A DNA stretch of 64,000 nucleotides from Paracoccaceae bacterium (GTDB taxonomy: Bacteria > Pseudomonadota > Alphaproteobacteria > Rhodobacterales > Rhodobacteraceae). The stretch covers positions 226,834 to 290,833 of the forward strand of contig SDAL01000004.1 of assembly GCA_004153385.1 (NCBI GenBank), given 5' to 3'. The translations under genes were made by a program, and so were the position numbers. The notes beneath the pieces were generated by a model that saw only the letters and a program-made list of their open reading frames with translations, had not been told where the DNA came from and did no database searches. Shown piece by piece: positions 18,396-26,810 of the stretch (position 1 is the stretch's first letter; every line of letters starts with the position of its first letter).

Positions 18396-19457
18396 ATGGG
18401 CGGGTCTGTGCGCACTGTGATCTGGGTTTGTGTTTTTCTCGCAAGCTTTGGATGCGGCACAGATGCGATGGCCGACAAACTGCGCATAGGCGTGTACGAT
18501 CCGGCGTTGTCCCGCGATGGGCCGGGCTTGCTCTATCGCGATCTGATGCGTGGCGATGATGCGCAACTGCTGGCCGGTCTTGAGGTGATTGCCGCCACCG
18601 CGCCAGATGTGCTTTTGCTACTTGGACTTGATTGGGACGGACAGGCATTGGCGCTGCGGGCCTATCAGCAGGCGCTCTCCGGTCTCGGGCTTGATTTGCC
18701 CTATACCTATCACGAACAGCCTAACACAGGCCTCCCCACCGGGTTTGATATTGATGGCGACGGGCGGCTGGGGCAGCCGCGTGATGCGCAAGGGTATGGA
18801 CGCTTTACCGGCCATGGCGGCATGGCGCTGTTGTCGCGCTATCAAATCACTGCGGGCACGGATCTGTCGTCCGTTTTATGGCGCGATGTGCCGGGTGCGC
18901 TTTGGGCGGGGGCCAATCTGCCGGAAGGCGCATCGCAGGTCCAGCGGCTGTCCTCCGTGGCCCATTGGGATGTCGTTGTACGCATCAAGGGGCGCGATTT
19001 GCATTTTCTGGCATGGTCGGCCACGCCGCCGGTATTTGATGGGCCAGAGGATCGTAACGGTCGCCGCAACCATGACGAGGCGCTGTTCTGGCAGAGCTAT
19101 CTGGATACCACCGGCCTGACAGATTTTGTGCTGCTGGGCCGTGCCAACCTTGATCCCGAACGGGGGCAGGGGCGCCGCAGCGCTATGCGCAGGCTGCTGC
19201 AAGACGCGCGCATTCAGGACATGTCACCGCGGTCCTCAGGTGGGGCTTTGGTCGGGCATCCGGCAGCCACTGCCGATTATCCGGCTGATGGGGCCGGACC
19301 CTTACGGCTGGATTACATCCTGCCCGCCGCAGACATTACGGCCTATGCAAGCGGGATTGTCTGGCCGGAGACCGCCTTAGACGGACAAAAGGACCCGCCC
19401 CGCAAGGCGGCCAACAGCATTCACAAGATGGTTTGGGTGGACATAGCCTGGCCATGA
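18396..19457 (+). CDS. Secreted endonuclease/exonuclease/phosphatase-fold protein with altered active site
   Basis: Exported protein of about 353 residues with a hydrophobic signal sequence (about 6-25, ending DAMA). It matches the periplasmic subgroup of the family: DPALSRDGPGLL, DIDGDGRLGQPRDAQGYGRF with a Ca-like acidic loop, GGMALLSRY, and a C-terminal HKMVWVDIAW. The catalytic motif usually written GDxN-xDP reads LLGRANLDP here, replacing the aspartate with arginine, so hydrolytic activity is doubtful. ATG 18396 has AAGGG 5 bases upstream. The 3' end overlaps the opposite-strand gene by 37 bases. Confidence 0.75.
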   Translation: MGGSVRTVIWVCVFLASFGCGTDAMADKLRIGVYDPALSRDGPGLLYRDLMRGDDAQLLAGLEVIAATAPDVLLLLGLDWDGQALALRAYQQALSGLGLDLPYTYHEQPNTGLPTGFDIDGDGRLGQPRDAQGYGRFTGHGGMALLSRYQITAGTDLSSVLWRDVPGALWAGANLPEGASQVQRLSSVAHWDVVVRIKGRDLHFLAWSATPPVFDGPEDRNGRRNHDEALFWQSYLDTTGLTDFVLLGRANLDPERGQGRRSAMRRLLQDARIQDMSPRSSGGALVGHPAATADYPADGAGPLRLDYILPAADITAYASGIVWPETALDGQKDPPRKAANSIHKMVWVDIAWP

Positions 19458-20377
19458 TTTTGCGCCCTTGGCGATTGATCGGCGGCCTGTCCTTCGGGTT
19501 TGACCTTCAGTCCACGCATATACAGATGTTCGAACACGATCCGGTCCAGTGATTTGGTTTCATAATCCGGAAAAATGATCCGGAAGGCGCTGTCATCCAG
19601 CTGGTGATCCATCTGGTAGAAATAGCGCATCGAGCGCATTTCGCGGGCCGCGCGCGATGTAGGTGCTTTTAGGGCGAGGCTCCACCATGGGTAGCCGGTC
19701 ACCTTGAATTTCTGATCCATTTGGGATGACAGGTTTTGGGCCAATTCCTCGGCTGAAAATTGCGTGCCTGGGAAGGGGACCTCGAAATAGCCTGATGTAT
19801 CGTCCGCCGAGGCCACAAGCGATACCGCAACGCGGGTCAGATCTTCCAGATCGGCATGGATGTGGCGTTTCTGGGCCGGACCAAGGGCCACCACCTCGCT
19901 TTTGTGCAAACGGCTGAGCGTGATCTTGTTCATCAAGGTTTGCTGTGCGCCCGGCATGATGAAATCGCCCGCCCGCAGCAGCAGGATCGAGCGGTCCGCA
20001 TCGGCCGCATCCTGATAGCGTTTTTCCGCCTCGTCGTTCAGACGGGCCCGCAGGTTGGGCGGGCTGTGCGGGCAGTTCGGCCCCCAAGGCGTACTGGTCT
20101 TGCCGTAAACGTGGAAATTGCCCGGAGCCATGATCGATGCGCCCGAATTACGGGCCGCCTTGATGACCTCTTTCGTCATCTGGGGCAGTTCACGCTCCAG
20201 ATCCAAAGTGCCGGGCGGATTCATCGCATTCACGATCCAGCGCGCCCCGCGGGCGGCCACCGACATGTCCGAGCCGCGGCGGTAGCGATCAACATCCCAG
20301 CCTGCGGCGCGAAAGGCGCGAGCGGCGGCGGCGCCAAAAAGCCCCCCCATCCCAAGGATCAGGATTCTGCGTGACAT
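19421..20377 (-). CDS. NAD(P)-binding Rossmann-fold epimerase-like protein
   Basis: Protein of 318 residues whose N-terminus ILILGMGGLFGAAAARAF is a glycine-rich nucleotide-binding loop like those of extended short-chain dehydrogenases. A Y-x-x-x-K type catalytic pair appears only weakly (VYGKTSTPWGP). Later residues such as RHIHADLEDLTRVAVSLV resemble NAD-dependent epimerases. I start at ATG 20377 (MSRRILILG); an in-frame start at 20452 is possible but adds a non-conserved stretch. Substrate unknown. Confidence 0.7.
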   Translation of the reverse strand: MSRRILILGMGGLFGAAAARAFRAAGWDVDRYRRGSDMSVAARGARWIVNAMNPPGTLDLERELPQMTKEVIKAARNSGASIMAPGNFHVYGKTSTPWGPNCPHSPPNLRARLNDEAEKRYQDAADADRSILLLRAGDFIMPGAQQTLMNKITLSRLHKSEVVALGPAQKRHIHADLEDLTRVAVSLVASADDTSGYFEVPFPGTQFSAEELAQNLSSQMDQKFKVTGYPWWSLALKAPTSRAAREMRSMRYFYQMDHQLDDSAFRIIFPDYETKSLDRIVFEHLYMRGLKVKPEGQAADQSPRAQNHGQAMSTQTIL

Positions 20378-20665
20378 GATGCATTCCGTTTTATTCAAGT
20401 TGGGCGCCATATTGCCGAATGTGTTGAACGGACGCGACCACCAGAACTTCACGACTGCGCAACAATCGGCATGACCTTGCGTTACTGTGGCAGAGAACCG
20501 TGGAAATGGCCAGCGCCTTGCGGGCGTCGGGGCACCCGCCGCAGCCGCGCATCAAACGCCAGCAAAAGGGTATGCATATTGAGCCGCGCTTGACCCCGCC
20601 CCCCCCATTGGCTACGCCCCATACCAACCCCGGATATCCGGGCAACAATCTGCGGGAGGCACTCC

Positions 20666-21772
20666 ATGGCAAATCCTTCGATCCTTATCCTGCCGGGCGA
20701 CGGCATCGGCCCCGAGGTCATGACCGAGGTCAAAAAGGTGATCAACTGGTTCGGCGAAAAACGCGACCTTGCCTTTGATGTCAGCGAAGACCTTGTGGGG
20801 GGCGCGGCCTATGATGCGCATGGTGCGCCGTTGAGCGACGAAACCATGGCCAAGGCGCAAGAGGTCGACGCGGTGTTGTTGGGTGCCGTGGGCGGTCCGA
20901 AATATGACACGCTCGATTTCAGCGTAAAGCCCGAGCGCGGCCTGTTGCGGTTGCGCAAGGAAATGGACCTGTACGCGAACCTGCGTCCGGCACAGTGCTT
21001 TGATGCGCTTTCCGATTTCTCGTCGCTCAAGCAAGAGGTTGTCGCCGGGCTCGATATCATGATCGTGCGCGAGCTGACCTCAGGGATCTATTTCGGCGAG
21101 CCGCGCGGGATCATCACCGAAAATAACGAGCGTGTCGGGATCAACACCCAGCGCTATACCGAAAGCGAGATCGAGCGGGTTGCCCGTTCCGCATTCGAGC
21201 TGGCCAAGCGTCGGGGCAACAAGGTGTGCTCCATGGAAAAAGCCAACGTTATGGAATCGGGGATTTTGTGGCGTGAAGTCGTGCAGCGGGTGCATGACGA
21301 AGAATATGCCGATGTCGAACTCAGCCATATGTATGCGGATGCAGGCGCGATGCAGCTGTGCCGCTGGCCGAAACAGTTCGATGTGATTGTAACCGATAAC
21401 CTGTTTGGCGATCTGCTGTCGGATGCGGCGGCGATGCTGACGGGCTCGCTTGGGATGTTGCCGTCGGCCAGCCTTGGCGCGCCGATGGCCAATGGCCGTC
21501 CCAAAGCGATGTACGAGCCCGTCCACGGCTCCGCACCCGATATCGCGGGTCAGGGCAAAGCAAACCCGATTGCCTGTATCCTCAGCTTCTCTATGGCGCT
21601 GCGCTACAGCTTCGATCAGGGCGAGGAGGCCACGCGCCTTGAGGCTGCGATCGAGAAGGTGCTGGCCGATGGCGTGCGCACGGCCGATCTTCTGGGCCCC
21701 GAAGGCGGCAGCCCTGTGTCTACATCAGAGATGGGGGATAAGATTCTGGCGGCGCTCGACGCTTCCCTCTGA
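20666..21772 (+). CDS. leuB: 3-isopropylmalate dehydrogenase
   Basis: NAD-dependent oxidative decarboxylase of leucine synthesis, 368 residues. Family motifs include [36 protein letters not shown], the YxxxxI region around [12 protein letters not shown], and [17 protein letters not shown] with metal-binding aspartates. GGGAGG lies 8 bases before the ATG. It is separated from leuCD by three unrelated genes. The 288 bases upstream contain an eight-C run but no clear regulatory structure. Confidence 0.96.
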   Translation: MANPSILILPGDGIGPEVMTEVKKVINWFGEKRDLAFDVSEDLVGGAAYDAHGAPLSDETMAKAQEVDAVLLGAVGGPKYDTLDFSVKPERGLLRLRKEMDLYANLRPAQCFDALSDFSSLKQEVVAGLDIMIVRELTSGIYFGEPRGIITENNERVGINTQRYTESEIERVARSAFELAKRRGNKVCSMEKANVMESGILWREVVQRVHDEEYADVELSHMYADAGAMQLCRWPKQFDVIVTDNLFGDLLSDAAAMLTGSLGMLPSASLGAPMANGRPKAMYEPVHGSAPDIAGQGKANPIACILSFSMALRYSFDQGEEATRLEAAIEKVLADGVRTADLLGPEGGSPVSTSEMGDKILAALDASL

Positions 21773-21923
21773 TAACTTTTGCATTAAAATCAGGCAACTT
21801 ACGACAAACGGCGTGGTTTTCCGCGCCGTTTTTCTTATGTCTTGTCGAACCGCGCCCCAAGCCTTGCTAGCGCGGCCTGCCGAACTAGCCTATCTTTGGA
21901 TTGCAGCAAAACAAGGCAGTTCG

Positions 21924-22943
21924 ATGGACGCGAAAAGTAACCTGAAAGGGGCCCTGCTGGGGCTCTTGGGCATGGCGATTGCCGCCACGCATGATGCAAT
22001 TGTCAAAGGGTTGGGTGACAAGTTCTCGGCCTTCCAGATTGTCTTTATCGCGGCCTTGCTTAGTTTTCCGATCATCGCCTTCATCATGCTTAGCGATAAA
22101 AAGGCAGGCCACCTGCGGCCTATATATCCCTTCTGGGTGGTCTTGCGTTCGGTCTGCATGATCGTAACGGGTGTGTCGGTCTTCTATGCCTTCTCCACCT
22201 TGCCCTTGGCGCAGGTCTATCCGATCCTTTTCGCATCGCCCTTGCTGGTAACGGTATTGTCCATCCCGATACTGGGGGAAACCGTGCGCTTGCGGCGCTG
22301 GATGGCAGTAATCGTGGGTCTGATCGGTGTGGTGATCGTGGTGCGTCCCGGCCAGACCGATCTGGGTCTGGGGCATCTGGCTGCAATGCTGGGGGCGTTT
22401 ACCAATGCGCTGGCGTCTGTCATCGTGCGAAAGGTGGGGCAGGAAGAACGCTCCATCGTGTTGCTGATCTATCCGATGATGGGCAATTTCATCGCCATGG
22501 GGATCGCGCTGCCCTTCGTTTATGTGCCGATGGAGTTACCGGAGTTCGGCCTGATGGGGGTCATTTCCGCGATGATGCTGACGGCGAGCTTTATCACCAT
22601 TCTCGCGTATCGCGCGGGGGAGGCCGTGATCGTCGCCCCGATGCAATACAGCCAGATCATATGGGCGATTATATTCGGATATATCTTCTTTGGCGAAGGC
22701 GTTGATGCGCCGACCTTGATCGGGGCGGCTGTGGTGATCGGGTCAGGGGTGTATATCGTGCTGCGCGAGGGCACTGCAGGCACGTCGGAAAACACCCCCG
22801 TTTTGCGCACACGCCACAGGGTGGAGGTGGCCTATGCGCCGCGTGCCTCCATCCTCTACCGTTTGCTGACACGCAAGCGCTTTGCGATGCCACTTACAGA
22901 GCGCAGTGCCCGCAGCAGCATGGCAGATAAAACGAAGCGATAG
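21924..22943 (+). CDS. EamA/DMT-family transporter
   Basis: Drug/metabolite-type permease, 339 residues, with about ten membrane helices in two EamA repeats (roughly 5-145 and 150-285). The first repeat begins GALLGLLGMAIAATHDAIVK; helix-ending motifs RPGQTDLG and GEAVIVAPMQYSQIIWAIIFGYIFFGE are characteristic. The last ~45 residues are a basic cytoplasmic tail. ATG 21924 is chosen; the open frame extends upstream through leuB in another frame and is not coding there. Substrate unknown. Confidence 0.85.
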   Translation: MDAKSNLKGALLGLLGMAIAATHDAIVKGLGDKFSAFQIVFIAALLSFPIIAFIMLSDKKAGHLRPIYPFWVVLRSVCMIVTGVSVFYAFSTLPLAQVYPILFASPLLVTVLSIPILGETVRLRRWMAVIVGLIGVVIVVRPGQTDLGLGHLAAMLGAFTNALASVIVRKVGQEERSIVLLIYPMMGNFIAMGIALPFVYVPMELPEFGLMGVISAMMLTASFITILAYRAGEAVIVAPMQYSQIIWAIIFGYIFFGEGVDAPTLIGAAVVIGSGVYIVLREGTAGTSENTPVLRTRHRVEVAYAPRASILYRLLTRKRFAMPLTERSARSSMADKTKR

Positions 22944-22998
22944 GACCGTTTTCCCTCTTGAATTCCGCACGCGAGAGGGATAAATCCACGCCCACGGT

Positions 22999-23075
22999 CG
23001 GAGCGTAGCGCAGCCTGGTAGCGCACCTGCTTCGGGAGCAGGGGGTCGGAGGTTCGAATCCTCTCGCTCCGACCA
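22999..23075 (+). tRNA. tRNA-Pro (anticodon CGG)
   Basis: Full cloverleaf: acceptor arms CGGAGCG and CGCTCCG, anticodon stem CCTGC/GCAGG with loop TTCGGGA, T loop TTCGAAT, and encoded CCA. The anticodon CGG reads proline codon CCG. A decayed phoX gene lies downstream. Confidence 0.96.
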
Positions 23076-23280
23076 TTTCCCGATATTGGCAATTGCCACT
23101 GAAGCCTTCCCAAATGGTCACAATTCTTCCTTTGCGGCAGCAAGGCTGATGTAAGGCTTGAAGAGTTTTTGATCGCGCTTCCAACCGAAGTTTTGCCTAG
23201 GCTAGCCGTCTGCGATCCTTATCGCGTCAATTTCGGGACCGGCAAACATGGGAAGACGCGAACAGACGCCTCTGAATACA

Positions 23281-24235
23281 AAAGCATACTGGGCGGTCCA
23301 TCGTCGTGGCGCCGATGGCAGACGCGGCTTGGCGGGTGTGGATGCCGTCCATGGCCAGTTCGTTCATGCCAGTCGTCTCGGGCGTCAGCGGCAACGATGC
23401 GCCAGTGCGATCGGCAGCGGATTGCGCCGCGTAAAGCGTGCCGTCGTCGAGCAACGTCGACGTGTCGCCGCTCTCGGCATAGATGCCCTTCGACACGTAG
23501 CGATACAGGAACTCGCCGTGTTCGTCGTCGCCCGGATAGACCACGAACCGGTTGTCGGCGGTCAGTGTCATGGCCGCGTTTTCATGCTTGAACCGCCCCA
23601 GCGCCATTTGCTTCATCGGGGTGCTGTCCGGATTGGCCGGATCGACCTCGACGATATAGCCGAACCGGTTCGCCTCGTTCGGCTTGGACGTGATGCCGAA
23701 CCGGGGGTCGTATTCTTCGTAGGCATAGCGGCTTTCGGTGCCGATGGAGTAGCGGTCGAACCCGTCGGGCAGCGTCGTGGTCGCATCCGTCGCACCGAAG
23801 TAGCTGTTGAAGTCTTCTTCGCAGGTCAGGTAGCTGCCCCATAGCGTCTTGCCAGCGCCGCAGTTGTTCAGTGTGTCCAGAACGGTCGTGCAGGCTACAT
23901 CGGCTGTGGTCTGCAACAGGGCATGGCCGGCGGCGGGACCGGTCAGCGTCATCGGCGTGATGCGACCGTTGAAGAGGCTGTCTTGGCCACTTCCATGACG
24001 GTGATGCCCTGCAAATTCATAAGCTTCATCGCGTCTTCGGCGCTGTCCACGATGCTGGCGGATAAGCCGGCGGCTGCGGGCAGGTTGATATCCTCTTTCA
24101 CGTATTCTTGGTTTACGGCGATGACCTGCTTGCCGTCGATCCCTAACAGCGCCATCCCATCGATGTTCTCTCCGAACACGCGATCAGCGGGGGCCGCATC
24201 GCCGCCGTTCGCCGGATTGAAAGAATGTGTGACAC
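23281..24235 (-). pseudogene. phoX: PhoX-type alkaline phosphatase, truncated and frameshifted
   Basis: Two frames carry consecutive parts of a PhoX (DUF839) phosphatase. The upstream part (about 24235-23965) reads VTHSFNPANGG, VFGENIDGMALLGIDGKQ and NQEYVKEDINLP, ending in VMEVAKT. The downstream part (about 23960-23300), in another frame, resumes at NGRITPMTLTGPAAGH and continues through LNNCGAGKTLWGSYLTCEE, RFKHENAAMTL and YPGDDEHGEFLYRYV to GATTMDRP. The junction lacks roughly ten residues and shifts frame. The signal-peptide end and the last third of the protein, about 200 residues including metal-binding residues, are missing. Such enzymes are about 600-650 residues, so this cannot be functional. 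Confidence 0.85.
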
Positions 24236-24516
24236 TGTAGGCTCGGAGCAGCTTCCCGCACCTTAGAGAGAATAGCCAATCGATTTCCATTTGACGTTGG
24301 GCTGTCGCTGCACCCAATCTTACTACGCAGCATTTTGCATTTTGCGCGCAAAGCACCGAGGGTCCAACTTTCTGCGGTGACCGCGTATGACGATCCCAAC
24401 ACGGGCCCTGATACGGATAAAGGCTCTCTGCCTGAATTGGCGCGATGATCGTAGGGGTGGTATTCTGCTTTCGCCGGATCGGGCCTATAGTCCAATGTGG
24501 ATCAAGGAGACACAAG
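24236..24516. other. Decayed sequence between the phoX remnant and the aldo/keto reductase
   Basis: 281 bases with no supportable gene. Frames on both strands are open but composition is less GC-rich than the flanks and translations are not recognisable. It probably contains the breakpoint that removed the phoX start and the promoter of the reductase gene. Confidence 0.4.
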
Positions 24517-25383
24517 ATGACACATATTCCCGCGCCAGCCGGACGCTTCCTCTTTCCGGGCACCCAGATATCTGTGAACCGTATGGGATACGGTGCTATG
24601 CAGCTTGCCGGCCCACATGTATTCGGCCCGCCGGCCGACCCGGAAGAATGCCGCGCTGTCTTGCAAGAGGCGCTGGCGCTGGGCGTGGATCATATCGATA
24701 CCAGTGATTTTTACGGCCCGCATGTGACCAATGACCTTATCCGCGAGGCGCTGCACCCCTATGCCGGGGGGCTGACACTTGTCACCAAGATCGGCGCGTG
24801 GCGGGATGAAGACAGCAACTGGAACCTGCGTCGGGATACACCGTTTTTGCGGCAATCGGTCGAAGATAACCTGAACCGGCTGCAGCTTGACACGCTGGAT
24901 ATCGTAAACCTGCGCATGGGCGGACCGGAGGATGATATCATCCAGCCGATGCAGGCGATGCGCGCGATGCAGGACGAAGGGCTGGTCCGCCATATCGGGA
25001 TCAGCATGGTCAGCGCGCAGCAGGTGGCTGTGGCGCGCGACATCGCCCCGATTGTGTGCGTGCAAAACATGTATAATCTTGTCACCCGCCACGATGACGC
25101 GCTGATCGATGATCTGGCGCGCGACGGGATTGCCTATGTGCCGTTCTTCCCGTTGGGCGGCTTCACCCCGATCCAGTCCGAAGAGCTGGATATCATCGCG
25201 GCAGGGCACGGGGCCACGCCGCAGCAGGTCGCGCTTGCATGGCTTTTGCAGCGCAGCCCGAATATCTTGGTGATACCGGGCACATCAAAACGGGCGCATC
25301 TGCGTGAAAATATTGCAGCCGCCTCCCTTACGCTGGAGGCCGATACAATCGACCGGCTTAACCGGCTGGCAGGTGGTGTCTGA
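24517..25383 (+). CDS. Aldo/keto reductase
   Basis: NADPH-dependent carbonyl reductase fold, 288 residues. The catalytic tetrad is suggested by DHIDTSDFYGP (Asp and Tyr) and LTLVTKIGAW (Lys); the C-terminal ILVIPGTSKRAHLRENI is the cofactor phosphate-binding region. ATG 24517 has AAGGAG 7 bases upstream; the frame extends further but without family similarity. A strong terminator follows. Substrate unknown. Confidence 0.9.
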   Translation: MTHIPAPAGRFLFPGTQISVNRMGYGAMQLAGPHVFGPPADPEECRAVLQEALALGVDHIDTSDFYGPHVTNDLIREALHPYAGGLTLVTKIGAWRDEDSNWNLRRDTPFLRQSVEDNLNRLQLDTLDIVNLRMGGPEDDIIQPMQAMRAMQDEGLVRHIGISMVSAQQVAVARDIAPIVCVQNMYNLVTRHDDALIDDLARDGIAYVPFFPLGGFTPIQSEELDIIAAGHGATPQQVALAWLLQRSPNILVIPGTSKRAHLRENIAAASLTLEADTIDRLNRLAGGV

Positions 25384-25428
25384 ACACCCGCCCCCCTGCC
25401 GATACATCATGGCACGGGGCGGGTGTTC
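25382..25428. terminator. Terminator after the aldo/keto reductase
   Basis: Arms GAACACCCGCCCC and GGGGCGGGTGTTC pair perfectly over 13 bases around a 21-base loop, beginning inside the stop codon. The T run is short (TT after the stem). Confidence 0.65.
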
Positions 25429-25688
25429 TTGATCCGTACGATCCACAGGGCCTCGGTTCGCCTTTGGTTCTTCCGGTCGGTGAAACAAAACCGGTACATC
25501 GGCTGTGTGGCCGGCCGCGACCGGAGACGCCGTTGCCTGACAGATTGCGCCATCCATCACCCTGATCGGGAAAAGCGGCTGATCAGGGCCGCGCATCTGG
25601 TGTGCGGCCCGCAGGATGTTGATTAACCCGCCCCAAGACCCATGTTGAGAAAGTACTCTTTTCACCAGATCAAGGCAGGTTCATTGTT
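25429..25688. other. Gene-free stretch upstream of the quinone reductase
   Basis: 260 bases with no credible gene on either strand; the minus-strand frame at 25285-25665 overlaps the terminator and has no family similarity. Presumably holds the promoter for the next gene. Confidence 0.4.
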
Positions 25689-26702
25689 ATGAAAGCGATC
25701 GGATATAAAACGGCAGGGGCGCTGGATCGTGAAGACGCGCTGAGCGATATCGAACTGGCGCGCCCCACGCCCCGCCCACGTGATATTATGGTGCAGGTGG
25801 CCGCAATTTCGGTAAATCCGGTGGACACAAAGATCCGCACCAATGTGTCAGCTGATGGCGATGGGTGGAAAGTGCTTGGATGGGACGCCGCGGGCGTCGT
25901 GGTTGAAACCGGCGCCGATGTCACAGGGTTCCAGCCGGGCGACGAGGTTTATTATGCAGGGGCGCTGGATCGTGACGGTGCCAACAGCGAATTGCATCTG
26001 GTGGACGAGCGGATCGTTGCGAAAAAGCCTAAATCACTTAGCATGACGCAGGCGGCTGCTTTGCCGCTGACCTCGATCACCGCGTATGAAATGCTGTTTG
26101 ACAGGCTGGATGTGTGCACCCCCGTGCCGGGCGCGTCCAATGCTGTATTGATCATTGGCGGGGCCGGTGGTGTTGGCTCTATCGCGATCCAGTTGTTGCG
26201 GGCGCTGACCGATATAACGGTGATTGCCACTGCATCAAGGCCGCAAACCCGCGACTGGGTGCACGAACTGGGCGCCCATCATGTGGTTGATCACAGCGCG
26301 CCACTGGCTCCGCAGATCGACGCTCTTGGCATCGGGCAACCGGGATTTGTGTTTTCCACCACGCAAACGGATCAGCATATGGACGACATCGTAAAGCTGA
26401 TCGCCCCACAAGGGCGGTTTGGCTTGATCGACGATCCTAAAAATCTGGACGTGATGGGGCTGAAGCGTAAATCCGTCTCGACGCATTGGGAGTTCATGTT
26501 TACGCGTTCCATGTTCCAGACAGCGGATATGGATGCGCAGGGCAAGCTGCTGGCAGAGGTGGCCGCACTGGTCGAGGACGGTCGGGTGCGCACCACGTTG
26601 ACCCAGACGCTGCACCCGATCAACGCAGAGACCCTGAAGCAGGCCCATGCCACGCTTGAAAGCGGTAAGGCCCGCGGCAAGATCGTGATCGAGGGATTCT
26701 GA
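25689..26702 (+). CDS. Zinc-type alcohol dehydrogenase-like / quinone oxidoreductase
   Basis: Medium-chain dehydrogenase/reductase of 337 residues. The GroES-like N-terminal domain contains VNPVDTKIR and GWDAAGVVVETG; the Rossmann domain has GGAGGVGSIAIQLLRAL near 157-173 and HELGAHHVVDHS. Zinc-binding cysteines of true alcohol dehydrogenases are not evident, so it belongs with NADPH:quinone reductases. It faces mutS across a small hairpin. Confidence 0.88.
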   Translation: MKAIGYKTAGALDREDALSDIELARPTPRPRDIMVQVAAISVNPVDTKIRTNVSADGDGWKVLGWDAAGVVVETGADVTGFQPGDEVYYAGALDRDGANSELHLVDERIVAKKPKSLSMTQAAALPLTSITAYEMLFDRLDVCTPVPGASNAVLIIGGAGGVGSIAIQLLRALTDITVIATASRPQTRDWVHELGAHHVVDHSAPLAPQIDALGIGQPGFVFSTTQTDQHMDDIVKLIAPQGRFGLIDDPKNLDVMGLKRKSVSTHWEFMFTRSMFQTADMDAQGKLLAEVAALVEDGRVRTTLTQTLHPINAETLKQAHATLESGKARGKIVIEGF

Positions 26703-26709
26703 AGTATCG

Positions 26710-26740
26710 TGCCGTTTGCCGAAGACGCAGACAAACGGCA
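26710..26740. terminator. Hairpin between convergent quinone reductase and mutS
   Basis: TGCCGTTTG and CAAACGGCA arms around a 13-base loop, lying just after the reductase stop and before the mutS stop. No T run, so termination strength is uncertain. Confidence 0.45.
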
Positions 26741-26810
26741 TGATGAACCTATCAGGGCGCTTGACCAACAGGCGGTGCGCTGGGCACAGACCCTATCCGG
26801 CACACCGCAT

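Noticed and set aside
23227..24563. Two intact hypothetical genes after tRNA-Pro
   Set aside because: Both frames contain consecutive pieces of one PhoX protein and neither has a proper start or end.
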